Part shown: positions 8,212 to 15,707 of the stretch, piece after piece | Layout of the letters: each line of letters starts with the position of its first letter | Position numbering within the stretch: position 1 is the first letter of the stretch | Assembly: GCF_002954725.1 (NCBI RefSeq) | Contig: NZ_MSCQ01000002.1 | Location: 107,935 to 171,934, forward strand | Source of the DNA: Photobacterium phosphoreum | Lineage (GTDB): Bacteria > Pseudomonadota > Gammaproteobacteria > Enterobacterales > Vibrionaceae | Reading direction: 5' to 3' | Length of the DNA: 64,000 bases | Notes under the pieces: generated by a model | Told to the model about the DNA's origin: nothing | The model's database searches: none | What the model saw: only the letters and a program-made list of their open reading frames with translations | Program-made: the position numbers and the translations under genes

Positions 8212-9497
8212 ATAGGACAGCCATAACTTTGCACATCAACCATTAGTCACTACACTTAAGCTTCAAGTTGCTTATGGTGAAGTGAATGACAACCTCAAGA
8301 CGAAAATTAATAGAGCCTCAAATAACGCCTTTTTATCATGTGATTAACCGCTGTGTACGTCGCGCGTATTTGTGTGGAGACGATCCATATAATGGTAAAA
8401 ACTATCACCATCGTCGAGGTTGGATAGTAAATAAAATCAAACAATTAGCCGCTGTATTTTGCATTGATGTGTGCGCTTATGCTGTGATGAGTAACCATTA
8501 TCATTTGGTGCTAAAAATAGATACCGAGCAACAACAAAAGCTAACCCCTGAAGAGGTAATATCGCGTTGGTTACAGTTATTTAATGGTCATCCTATTGCT
8601 GTCGATTTTTTAAAAGAGGGTCAAATCGACTCGGATAAACAACAGGCACTATCAAATTTAGTGGCTGAATGGCAACAACGATTAGGTAGCATTAGCTGGT
8701 TTATGCGTTGTCTTAATGAAGAAATAGCACGAAAAGCCAATAAAGAAGATCAATGTAAAGGAGCTTTTTGGGAAGGGCGGTTTAAGTCTCAAGCGCTACT
8801 GGATGAACAAGCGTTACTATCTTGCATGATGTATGTTGATTTAAATCCTATTAGGGCTGGCGTTACACCATCATTAGAGCAATCAGATTTTACCTCGATC
8901 CAGCAACGTATTCGTGAATATCATCAAGTTAAAGCCTCTAGTTCAAAGAAAGAGCCATCAAATGTTAACCCATTTCAATTATTACCTTTTGTTGGTGCTG
9001 AGCATCAAACTAAAAAAGCAGGTATAAACTTTGCTTTTGCTGATTATCTCGAACTTATTGACTGGACAGGCCGATGTATTCGAAATGATAAAAAAGGGTT
9101 CATTGTATCTAGCCAACCAAAGATTTTGCAACAATTAGGAATAACAGCAGATGCTTGGCTTGAGCATAGTGAACAGTTTATGGAACGCTATGCTAATGTG
9201 AGCGGTAAATGGTTACAGATGTGTGCATTCAAACAACGTATTGGTGGACAGTGGTGCAAAGGAAAGTCGGCGAGTCACCAGTTACATCCTAATTAAATAC
9301 GCTTTTTATTTATAGATAAACATACTGCAATAACCGTCAGGATTGTGGGCATTGTTGATCCTGAAATATAGGGATGTGACAGATTTAGCGAAGAATTTAA
9401 ATAATAGGGTGTAATTTTTACAGTAAAAGAGTTTGTTACCGGTGGAATGGTTTGTTTTTTAGAGGCTCTATTTAATAATAAAATATTTGGCTGTCCT
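8212..9497 (+). mobile_element. Intact RAYT transposable element
   Basis: Left end ATAGGACAGCCATAA (8212-8226) and right end ATATTTGGCTGTCCT (9483-9497) form a 10-base terminal inverted repeat (AGGACAGCCA). Between them lie one transposase gene and a non-coding 3' tail of about 190 bases. A decayed second left end (ATAGGATATCCATAACTTTT, about 8152-8171) sits 60 bases upstream, and short CTGTATTCCG repeats abut the right end. The same ends recur on short elements elsewhere in the window, which suggests this element can supply transposase in trans. Confidence 0.75.
8286..9296 (+). CDS. RAYT-type Y1/HUH transposase
   Basis: A 336-residue REP-associated tyrosine transposase of the IS200/IS605-like Y1 superfamily. 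The start ATG follows a GGTGAAGTGA ribosome site. The N-terminal signature is TPFYHVINRCVRR, the HUH metal site is NHYHLVL (His71 and His73), and the catalytic tyrosine is probably Tyr183 in MMYVDLNPIRAG, a hallmark of this family. The C-terminal 130 residues are a helical extension seen in many longer family members. These enzymes nick and join single-stranded DNA at REP-like hairpins. The gene is framed by GGACAGCC-type ends that also bound short palindromic elements at 12.1, 37.4, 59.4 and 63-64 kb, which are plausible substrates. All key residues are present, so it is probably functional. Confidence 0.9.
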   Translation: MTTSRRKLIEPQITPFYHVINRCVRRAYLCGDDPYNGKNYHHRRGWIVNKIKQLAAVFCIDVCAYAVMSNHYHLVLKIDTEQQQKLTPEEVISRWLQLFNGHPIAVDFLKEGQIDSDKQQALSNLVAEWQQRLGSISWFMRCLNEEIARKANKEDQCKGAFWEGRFKSQALLDEQALLSCMMYVDLNPIRAGVTPSLEQSDFTSIQQRIREYHQVKASSSKKEPSNVNPFQLLPFVGAEHQTKKAGINFAFADYLELIDWTGRCIRNDKKGFIVSSQPKILQQLGITADAWLEHSEQFMERYANVSGKWLQMCAFKQRIGGQWCKGKSASHQLHPN

Positions 9498-9566
9498 GTA
9501 TTCCATGTCTGTATTCCGCTGTATTCCGCTGTATTCCGGTTCACTGGTATTCCCCGCTGTATTCCG
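9496..9566. repeat. Short tandem CTGTATTCCG repeats next to the element
   Basis: CTGTATTCC at 9496, three back-to-back copies of CTGTATTCCG at 9509-9538, and a fourth at 9557-9566. The first copy overlaps the right end of the RAYT element, so the array may have grown from the junction. Confidence 0.7.
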
Positions 9567-9586
9567 CATTCCCTAACATATAAAAA

Positions 9587-9614
9587 AGACAGCCCCTAAA
9601 ATAGCTGGCTGTCT
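9587..9614 (-). terminator. Terminator of the U32 family gene
   Basis: On the minus strand AGACAGCC (9614-9607) pairs with GGCTGTCT (9594-9587), 12-base loop, followed by a run of six T. It is 44 bases past the stop of the U32 gene. The stem happens to resemble the element ends, but the structure is that of an ordinary terminator. Confidence 0.75.
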
Positions 9615-9657
9615 AATGTGGTTTAGTGGTTTAGAACCTAAAGCGTACCGTTAACGC

Positions 9658-11901
9658 TTATAATCCCTGAACATACTGGGCATTGGTTGAAATAGGCACT
9701 AAATTATCCAATTCAGCTTTAGCGTCATCATTACCAGCCAGTAGTGCCTCAAAGTGCTTGATTAGCTCTACTTTGTCTTGTTCTTGCTTAGAACCTGCAC
9801 CGATGTTGGTTAAATCAATAAAGAACTCGTCAAATAAATGCGAGAAATCATTCACTGCATCAAAGTTTAGGAACTGCTCATGATTGTAAATACTTGGGTA
9901 ACCGCCTTTTTGCTTATCAACCGCAAACGAAATACCTTTCACATTAGTAATGGTTGTTGCTTTTTCACATTTCAGCATACAGCCAGCTTCAATTGCCGGT
10001 TTCTTACAGCCAACGGTTTGTTGGAAGAAACATTGACGACTGGTCATCATCAGGATTGGATGATAAATGCTGTAACAGAGCTTAAAGTTTTCTGGACGGG
10101 TAATATTTCTGATTTGACCACGATTGATCTCGTTAGAAATAAACGCACCCGCACAGTTTAACTCTTCTTTCAGAGTAAGAAGGGCGTGTGAGTTGGTGGT
10201 ATTTAAGAACGGTCCTGCCACCCATTCGATACCCATTTCATACGCTTTATAAGCAATACCGGTATTATTAGTCACAATACGCTTAGGTTTTACTTGCTCA
10301 AGAATTTTGACGGATTCTAAGTAATCTTTACCAATCAATACAGCAGGGAACCAAGGAATTAAACGTGGATTTTCTTGCAATAACGTAATGTGTTTAAGAC
10401 AGTTCTTTTTCAAGCTTTCAGGGAGTTTGAAGTAGATATCAGCATCTGTCACATCAGCAAGGTACAAATCTTGTTCATTGGCAATCATCAACGATAATTT
10501 AGGTGTCGGTGATACTTTCTCGTGCTTAGGTAATGCGGGTAAATCAACATGTTTAATCACATTACGTGAGCCGTTTAATAAGAACGCAGCTTGATTTTTT
10601 AGCTCTGTAATTTCTTTAAACGGTACCGTTAAGTTGGCATCAAAGTTGTCAAAGTTCATTGGCGCAAGATCAAACGTCGCATTACTAAAACTACGGAAGC
10701 GTTTATCAATGGTTTCTGGCGTAATTGCAATTTCATCGGCAACGCGTAATAACGAATCAGTTTTTACTTCAAATGAGGTATTACCCGCCATAATATTAAG
10801 CGTTAACGGCGTGTTTTCTTTGGCAGTAAAAGCGAACGTTAAGGCGACTTTATCGATGCTTAAGTCTTTTATTTTGTCGGCTAGTTCCGCGCCTAGTGCA
10901 TTTTTATCATTATAAAGATCTTGTTTTACATCGTGGATTTGAACCACTGAGATAGCATCACTTTTTTCAACTGCATAATTGACACTGTTATCACGAGGGT
11001 TATCGGTAAACATTTTCTTGTTTAGATCACCCTGTAAAAATGAGTTAGTGAAGCTACGGTTAAAAACTTTATGTAAGTTGCTGTCGTCAGCTAATAATTT
11101 ACCTGATTCAATAAAGTTATTGATCTGTTTACGCCATGTATCAACGACAGTGTAAACATAGTGAGCGCCTTTAATACGGCCTTCGACTTTTAACGAATCA
11201 ACCCCAGCGTCTACCAATTCAGGTAAATCAAAGTAGGCTGAATTATCTTTTAAGTTAAGTGGGAAGCGATGACCTTCAGCGGTCACTTCGTATTCGTCAC
11301 GACAGGCTTGGCTACAACGACCACGGTTACCTGAGTTGCCGACACTGACTGAGCTTGAGTAACACTGGCCAGAGAAAGCGATACATAGTGCGCCATGGAC
11401 AAAGACTTCAGTTAATACATCATGATCATGGGCGACAGTTGTTAGTGCTTTAATTTCACCAAGGTTGAGCTCACGAGATAAGTTAACCCGTGTTGCGCCG
11501 ATTTTATGTAAGAATAAAATCTGACCTTCGTTGTGGGTTGTTAATTGAGTAGAAGCATGGATATGTAATGATGGGAAATGCTTTTTAACAATGTTGAAGA
11601 TACCTAAATCTTGTACGATGATGCCATCAATACCACTGTTAACCAGCTTATTCAGCAAGCGTACTAAGCTAACAACCTCGTGCTCTAATATCACCACATT
11701 GAGGGTTAAGAAGACTTCACAGTTGTGCTCGTGTGCTAGTCGTAATACGCCATTTAGCTCATCATATGAAAGATTGGACGCACGGTTACGGGCATTGAAC
11801 ATATCTAAACCACAGTAGACGGCATTTGCACCAGCAACAATCGCCGCTTTAATTGCTTCTACGTCACCGCCTGGTGCCAATAATTCTATTTTTCTACTCA
11901 T
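9658..11901 (-). CDS. rlhA: U32 family protein, RlhA (YdcP)-like
   Basis: A 747-residue protein of the U32 'peptidase' family, whose members are now known as RNA-modifying hydroxylation proteins (RlhA acts on 23S rRNA C2501 and TrhP on tRNA U34). The N-terminal TIM-barrel-like domain starts with ELLAPGGDVEAIKAAI. The family Cys signature is in SGQCYSSS and GNRGRCSQACRDEY (around residues 178-202), the likely Fe-S ligands. The long C-terminal part (residues about 300-747) holds extra cysteines (GCKKPAIEAGCMLKCEKAT). It is longer than TrhP (about 450) and than E. coli RlhA (about 650), so RlhA-like is preferred but not proven. It stands alone with its own terminator. Confidence 0.8.
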   Translation of the reverse strand: MSRKIELLAPGGDVEAIKAAIVAGANAVYCGLDMFNARNRASNLSYDELNGVLRLAHEHNCEVFLTLNVVILEHEVVSLVRLLNKLVNSGIDGIIVQDLGIFNIVKKHFPSLHIHASTQLTTHNEGQILFLHKIGATRVNLSRELNLGEIKALTTVAHDHDVLTEVFVHGALCIAFSGQCYSSSVSVGNSGNRGRCSQACRDEYEVTAEGHRFPLNLKDNSAYFDLPELVDAGVDSLKVEGRIKGAHYVYTVVDTWRKQINNFIESGKLLADDSNLHKVFNRSFTNSFLQGDLNKKMFTDNPRDNSVNYAVEKSDAISVVQIHDVKQDLYNDKNALGAELADKIKDLSIDKVALTFAFTAKENTPLTLNIMAGNTSFEVKTDSLLRVADEIAITPETIDKRFRSFSNATFDLAPMNFDNFDANLTVPFKEITELKNQAAFLLNGSRNVIKHVDLPALPKHEKVSPTPKLSLMIANEQDLYLADVTDADIYFKLPESLKKNCLKHITLLQENPRLIPWFPAVLIGKDYLESVKILEQVKPKRIVTNNTGIAYKAYEMGIEWVAGPFLNTTNSHALLTLKEELNCAGAFISNEINRGQIRNITRPENFKLCYSIYHPILMMTSRQCFFQQTVGCKKPAIEAGCMLKCEKATTITNVKGISFAVDKQKGGYPSIYNHEQFLNFDAVNDFSHLFDEFFIDLTNIGAGSKQEQDKVELIKHFEALLAGNDDAKAELDNLVPISTNAQYVQGL

Positions 11902-12411
11902 GCGAATAACCCACTCAATGCTTTATTGTGATTTTTTGAGGGGGCATTCTATCTGCATCTGCAGGTCAATGCTATAAATTAGGCTTTTGTTGATATAAAT
12001 CAACCAAAGAAATAGAAATGTATGCATGTAAAACAAGGTAAAAGGGTCGTTATAACTTTACATTACAATTATGGGTAACAACAGCAACACCAAGGTTACT
12101 TCTAGTGAGCGAATTACAACATATGGGTGTCCAATTATCTTTGATCTTTTGGCTGTCCCATAATAAAAAATATATGGCTGTCCAACCTTCAGTCCAACCT
12201 TCACAATGTTAGTGGTGAATGTTGCAAGGACTCAAAAAAGATTAAAGATTGATAATTGGGATCAATGGCTGAAAGATCACCATTTTGATTAATTACCAAT
12301 ATGGATAAAGATCAGCGGTGAAGGGGTAGAAACTGATAGAGTTAAATTAATTGTTGAAATAACCCAAAAGCTATTTCAACAATTAATATGAATAACAGAT
12401 TGTTTTACACG
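11902..12411. other. 510-base gap with element-end remnants
   Basis: No intact gene. It holds three copies of the element right end in the same orientation: TATGGGTGTCC (12122-12132), TTGGCTGTCCCA (12149-12160) and TATGGCTGTCC (12173-12183), without matching left ends. A 28-codon open tail (12206-12292, ending KDHHFD) may be the remains of a lost gene. A hairpin closes the gap. Confidence 0.55.
12347..12386 (-). terminator. Terminator of the lemA/TPM operon
   Basis: A perfect 15-bp inverted repeat (TTAATTGTTGAAATA at 12347-12361 with 12372-12386) and 10-base loop, 25 bases past the stop of the last gene of the minus-strand operon. Confidence 0.65.
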
Positions 12412-13029
12412 TTAATCAATAACGACTAAACAATTGGGTAATTCATTTTTTTCTTCCGTGTAAGGTAGGGCATTAGTCAATAATTTACCTGATTGCTGCA
12501 AACACTGAATAAAGCCTTCAAATGTTCTGCCTGCTTTAACATCTTTGGTAAAATCGCGTACTAAACGTTGCCATGCTTCATCGCTGATACACTCACTAAT
12601 ACCGTAATCCGTTAGAATTTCGACATAATGCTCCGCTTCACAAACAAAGATCATCACCCCTAAATGCTGTTTAGTACGATGAATACCGTTGGCTAAAAAC
12701 TGCTCGCGGGCAATAAGACTTGCACGACGATGTTTAACTGCTTTAGGCAATAACCGATACTTAATTGCTGGAATACGAAAGATCAATGTTAGGACAATAA
12801 AGGCGCTTAATTGTACCCATAAAATATCGGTTAGCTCTAACCATAATGGGGTAATCGTTAACAGTGCCGGAACAAACAGCGCAATAATGGCCGCCCATAA
12901 TGTCGGAACAAAGTAATAATCGTCAGCTTTGGTTGCCATCACAGAGATTAACTCAGCGTCAGTGGTTTTTTCCATATCACTGATGGTTTGGCTAATCGTT
13001 TGTAGCTGCTCGTTTGTAAATAATTTCAT
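12412..13029 (-). CDS. TPM-domain membrane protein
   Basis: A 205-residue TPM-domain protein, last gene of a three-gene operon (lemA, TPM/Gly-rich, TPM). An N-terminal segment with TDAELISVM typical of the TPM fold is followed by two hydrophobic helices (about residues 42-85) and a C-terminal part with EHYVEILTDYGISECI, a second piece of the fold. The second of two in-frame ATGs (13029) is chosen because AGGAGG lies 6 bases upstream of it, but directly abuts the first. The upstream gene stops at TAA overlapping this ATG, so translation is coupled. TPM proteins have been linked to membrane protein quality control and phosphatase activity, but the role here is unknown. Confidence 0.8.
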   Translation of the reverse strand: MKLFTNEQLQTISQTISDMEKTTDAELISVMATKADDYYFVPTLWAAIIALFVPALLTITPLWLELTDILWVQLSAFIVLTLIFRIPAIKYRLLPKAVKHRRASLIAREQFLANGIHRTKQHLGVMIFVCEAEHYVEILTDYGISECISDEAWQRLVRDFTKDVKAGRTFEGFIQCLQQSGKLLTNALPYTEEKNELPNCLVVID

Positions 13030-13784
13030 TACCATCCTCCTGATGCACCGCCGCCGCCAAAGCCACCACCGCCACCACTAAAACCACCGTTGTTGTTACC
13101 GCCACCACTGCCACCACCGAAGCCACTAGAGCCACCGCGGTTTGATGAACCAAAGCCACCACTGCTGAATACGTCACCATCACGACCATAATAGGTTGAA
13201 CGATTACGGCGTCGACGGCTAAAAGCGACAATTTGAATAATAACCACAAACAGAATAAACAAATAGAAATCGTAAGGTGGTTTATCCTCAGTAACGACGG
13301 GTTTATATTCGCCATGGATCGCAGCAATGATTGCCGTGACACCATTATCAATCCCCGTTGCAAATTGACCCGCTTTGAAAGCCGGTTTAATCTGCTGGTT
13401 AATGATATTAATCGCAATCGCATCAGGTAGCGCACCTTCTAAGCCATAACCGACTTCAATACGCATTTTTTTGTCATTTTTAGCGATAATTAACAATACG
13501 CCATTGTCATGTTGTTTCTGACCAATTCCCCATGCACGACCTAACTGATAGCCATAATCGGCAATAGGAATGCCATTAGTTGAGGGGACGGTTACTACCA
13601 CTACTTGATTGGATGATGATTTTTCTTCTGCGATGAGCGTCTGTTCGAGTTGTTGTGTTTGCGTTTGATTGAGCATATGAGCGTCATCAACCACTCTCCC
13701 TGTTAATGCAGGAAAAGTGATTGCAGCAAATGCACTCTGACTGATGAACAACAAAAGCCCACAGATAAGTAGGAGTTTTTTCAT
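13029..13784 (-). CDS. TPM-domain protein with glycine-rich tail (YgcG-like)
   Basis: A 251-residue membrane protein. Residues 1-20 are a signal peptide ending SAFAA. The TPM domain spans about residues 22-150 (LTGRVVDDAHMLN, VVVTVPS, IEVGYGLEG, the conserved motifs of the family). One membrane helix lies at about 172-187, then an Arg-rich turn (SRRRRNRS) and a 50-residue tail made almost only of Gly, Ser and Asn with a final GASGGW. Such tails are common in this family. It sits directly after lemA (the ATG follows the lemA stop with no gap), an arrangement found in many bacteria. The molecular role is not settled. Confidence 0.87.
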   Translation of the reverse strand: MKKLLLICGLLLFISQSAFAAITFPALTGRVVDDAHMLNQTQTQQLEQTLIAEEKSSSNQVVVVTVPSTNGIPIADYGYQLGRAWGIGQKQHDNGVLLIIAKNDKKMRIEVGYGLEGALPDAIAINIINQQIKPAFKAGQFATGIDNGVTAIIAAIHGEYKPVVTEDKPPYDFYLFILFVVIIQIVAFSRRRRNRSTYYGRDGDVFSSGGFGSSNRGGSSGFGGGSGGGNNNGGFSGGGGGFGGGGASGGW

Positions 13785-14384
13785 TTAAAACGTAACCTTA
13801 GGTGCAACATCAGCGTTAGGGGTCGTTGCTGTGAAGTTAGGTTTGATTGTTAGATCACTGTACATTGCCCAGTGCCATAAACGACCTGGGAAAGTGCGAA
13901 TTTCAGTATTAAAGGCTCTCACTGCATTAATGTAATCGCGACGTGCAACAGCGATACGATTCTCTGTACCTTCTAACTGTGCTTGAAGTGCAATAAATTG
14001 TTGGTTAGCTTTTAGATCAGGGTAGCGTTCAGACACAACCATTAATCGAGATAACGCGCTGCTTAATTGGCCTTGAGCCGCTTCAAATTTCTTAAAGGCT
14101 TGTGGGTTATTGAGTGTTTCTGGCGTGACTTGCATTGAGGATACTTTAGATCGTGCTTCTGTCACCGCAGTTAACGTGTCTTTTTCGTGAGCCGCATAGC
14201 CTTTAACCGTTGCGACTAAATTGGGAATTAAGTCCGCTCGACGTTGATAGTTATTTTGTACTTGAGCCCAATCAGCATTGGCTTGTTCATCAAGAGTGGG
14301 AATTGTGTTAATACCGCAGCCTGTTAGTTGTGTTAGCAGTAACACGACAAATAGATATTTGATTGATTTGAGATACGTCACCAT
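13785..14384 (-). CDS. lemA: LemA family protein
   Basis: A 199-residue LemA-type protein, first gene of the operon with two TPM-domain genes. The N-terminus is hydrophobic and carries a lipobox-like LTGC (Cys23), so it may be a lipoprotein rather than only a signal-anchored protein. The body is a long helical bundle with family landmarks NNYQRRADLIPNLV, AVTEARSKV, and AVRAFNTEIRTFPG. Length is normal (about 185-200). The function of LemA in bacteria is poorly known, and the conserved pairing with TPM proteins suggests a joint envelope role. Confidence 0.88.
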   Translation of the reverse strand: MVTYLKSIKYLFVVLLLTQLTGCGINTIPTLDEQANADWAQVQNNYQRRADLIPNLVATVKGYAAHEKDTLTAVTEARSKVSSMQVTPETLNNPQAFKKFEAAQGQLSSALSRLMVVSERYPDLKANQQFIALQAQLEGTENRIAVARRDYINAVRAFNTEIRTFPGRLWHWAMYSDLTIKPNFTATTPNADVAPKVTF

Positions 14385-14579
14385 AAAATTCCTTTATTAT
14401 GCTTTTAAGTAATTATTATTACTCAAGTAAAGCATAAATTGCATCATAGTTGGTAAATGATCCCTGATAATTATGACAAATTAACGGCTAGTGGTATTTA
14501 TTTATATGAACTTGGTAGTAAAAAGGGTGCTTAGGTGGGTGATGAATGTTTAATGGCAATAGATGTTAGATTAGCAATA

Positions 14580-14609
14580 ACCCATGCTAATCACTAGCCT
14601 AGCATGGGT
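14580..14609. terminator. Hairpin after the desuccinylase-like gene
   Basis: ACCCATGCTA (14580-14589) and TAGCATGGGT (14600-14609) form a 10-bp stem with a 10-base loop, 26 bases beyond the stop of the minus-strand gene at 14636. There is no strong T run. Confidence 0.5.
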
Positions 14610-14635
14610 ATTGTGGTGATAAGAAAGGTTAGATA

Positions 14636-15703
14636 TTAATCATGAATAAGACGTACAATTAATGCACCAGCGTCACGTAAAGCATCAGTATTATGGCTTA
14701 ATACGGTGCCATCACAGGGCGCGGTGTAGTGTTTAATGATATTACCAAATAGATCATATTGAGTGGCAATTACATCATCTTTTTTCACTGACGTTAACAT
14801 CTCAACATTTGCGAGTGTTAGCCCACCGATATCTGCACGAATAGAGGTGATATTGCTGGCTTCTATCGCACAAGGTTCAATTGTCATCGCTGCTAATGGC
14901 TGTTGATGGGTAATAATTTGCATCACACCCGCCACTGCGCGAGTAATGAGTTCAGGCTGGGTGATTTTACCACTGCCAACTTCAACTGTGATCGCACTAA
15001 CCCCATGTTGATTCCATACTGTCTCTAATACCCCTTGATCACCAGGATCATTTAAGATCGCATCGGGTGCCATTAATCTTGCCATCGTTAGTGCAGACTC
15101 AACGCGAAAATCGGCAAATACATACAATGGGTAGCAGGTTCCCGTGGTTTGAGTATGCAAATCTATTGCAATATCAGCATTGGGTAGCAGTAGATGATGC
15201 CATAGTTTAGCAAGGTAACGTTCAGCCGCATTTCCTTGATTGTTACCAGGGAAATAGCGATTAAGATTGACGGTTGATAAATCTTGATCCGCGCCATGAA
15301 AATCACGATGGTGATGAATAATACCTGATAAATTAATCGCAGGAACAATGATTACACAGCCACAGATCTCAGTGTTTTGTAGCTGACGAGCCAGTTGTTG
15401 TGCGGTTAAAATACCATTGAGTTCATCACCATGAATGCCAGCGGTGATCATCACTTTTTTACCTGTTTGCTCGCCTTTAAATACCCACACGGGTAAATGT
15501 TGGTCTTGATTGAGTGCATTGCTGGCAACGTTGAACCAAAATTGATGCTGCCCAATGGCGAGATCATCCACATTTAATGCTGAGATCACCGCAATATTAT
15601 TAATAATGTCGCCTGTGAGTTGGGTCGTTATGATATTGGTATTGGTATTGGTATTGGTATTGGTATTGGTATTGGTATTGGTATTGGTATTGGTATTGGT
15701 CAT
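14636..15703 (-). CDS. Succinylglutamate desuccinylase/aspartoacylase-like enzyme
   Basis: A 355-residue zinc hydrolase of the AstE/aspartoacylase branch of the M14 family. Zinc-site motifs are AGIHGDELNG (His and Glu ligands) and DLHTQTTG (His). VEVGSG probably holds the catalytic Glu. Family members remove acyl groups from N-acyl amino acids. The start is placed at ATG 15703, 4 bases after the upstream stop. A longer TTG start would overlap the upstream gene. Directly after the ATG come 11 copies of a hexanucleotide coding (Thr-Asn)11, an unusual N-terminal run absent from the family. It follows a YfcC-type carrier in the same operon, which suggests uptake and deacylation of an N-acyl amino acid. 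The exact substrate is unknown. Confidence 0.85.
   Translation of the reverse strand: MTNTNTNTNTNTNTNTNTNTNTNIITTQLTGDIINNIAVISALNVDDLAIGQHQFWFNVASNALNQDQHLPVWVFKGEQTGKKVMITAGIHGDELNGILTAQQLARQLQNTEICGCVIIVPAINLSGIIHHHRDFHGADQDLSTVNLNRYFPGNNQGNAAERYLAKLWHHLLLPNADIAIDLHTQTTGTCYPLYVFADFRVESALTMARLMAPDAILNDPGDQGVLETVWNQHGVSAITVEVGSGKITQPELITRAVAGVMQIITHQQPLAAMTIEPCAIEASNITSIRADIGGLTLANVEMLTSVKKDDVIATQYDLFGNIIKHYTAPCDGTVLSHNTDALRDAGALIVRLIHD
15635..15700. repeat. Hexanucleotide tandem repeat (ATTGGT)11
   Basis: Eleven perfect 6-bp units, immediately after the start codon of the desuccinylase-like gene on the minus strand. Because the unit is 6 bases long, gain or loss of units changes the (Thr-Asn) run without a frameshift. 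Confidence 0.97.
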
Positions 15704-15707
15704 GTGA

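Noticed and set aside
8055..8243. 62-codon minus-strand frame before the transposase
   Set aside because: Contains the element left end and its decayed duplicate; no coding signal.
9293..9544. 83-codon minus-strand frame after the transposase
   Set aside because: Covers the element tail and tandem repeats; low-complexity composition and no ribosome site.
9587..9614. Another GGCTGTC element end
   Set aside because: The hairpin has a T run on the minus strand right behind the U32 gene and reads as an ordinary terminator; the similarity is short.
12992..13435. 147-codon minus-strand frame
   Set aside because: Off-frame reading of the glycine-rich tail of the TPM-domain gene; composition is a Val/Ala artefact of GGT/GGC repeats.
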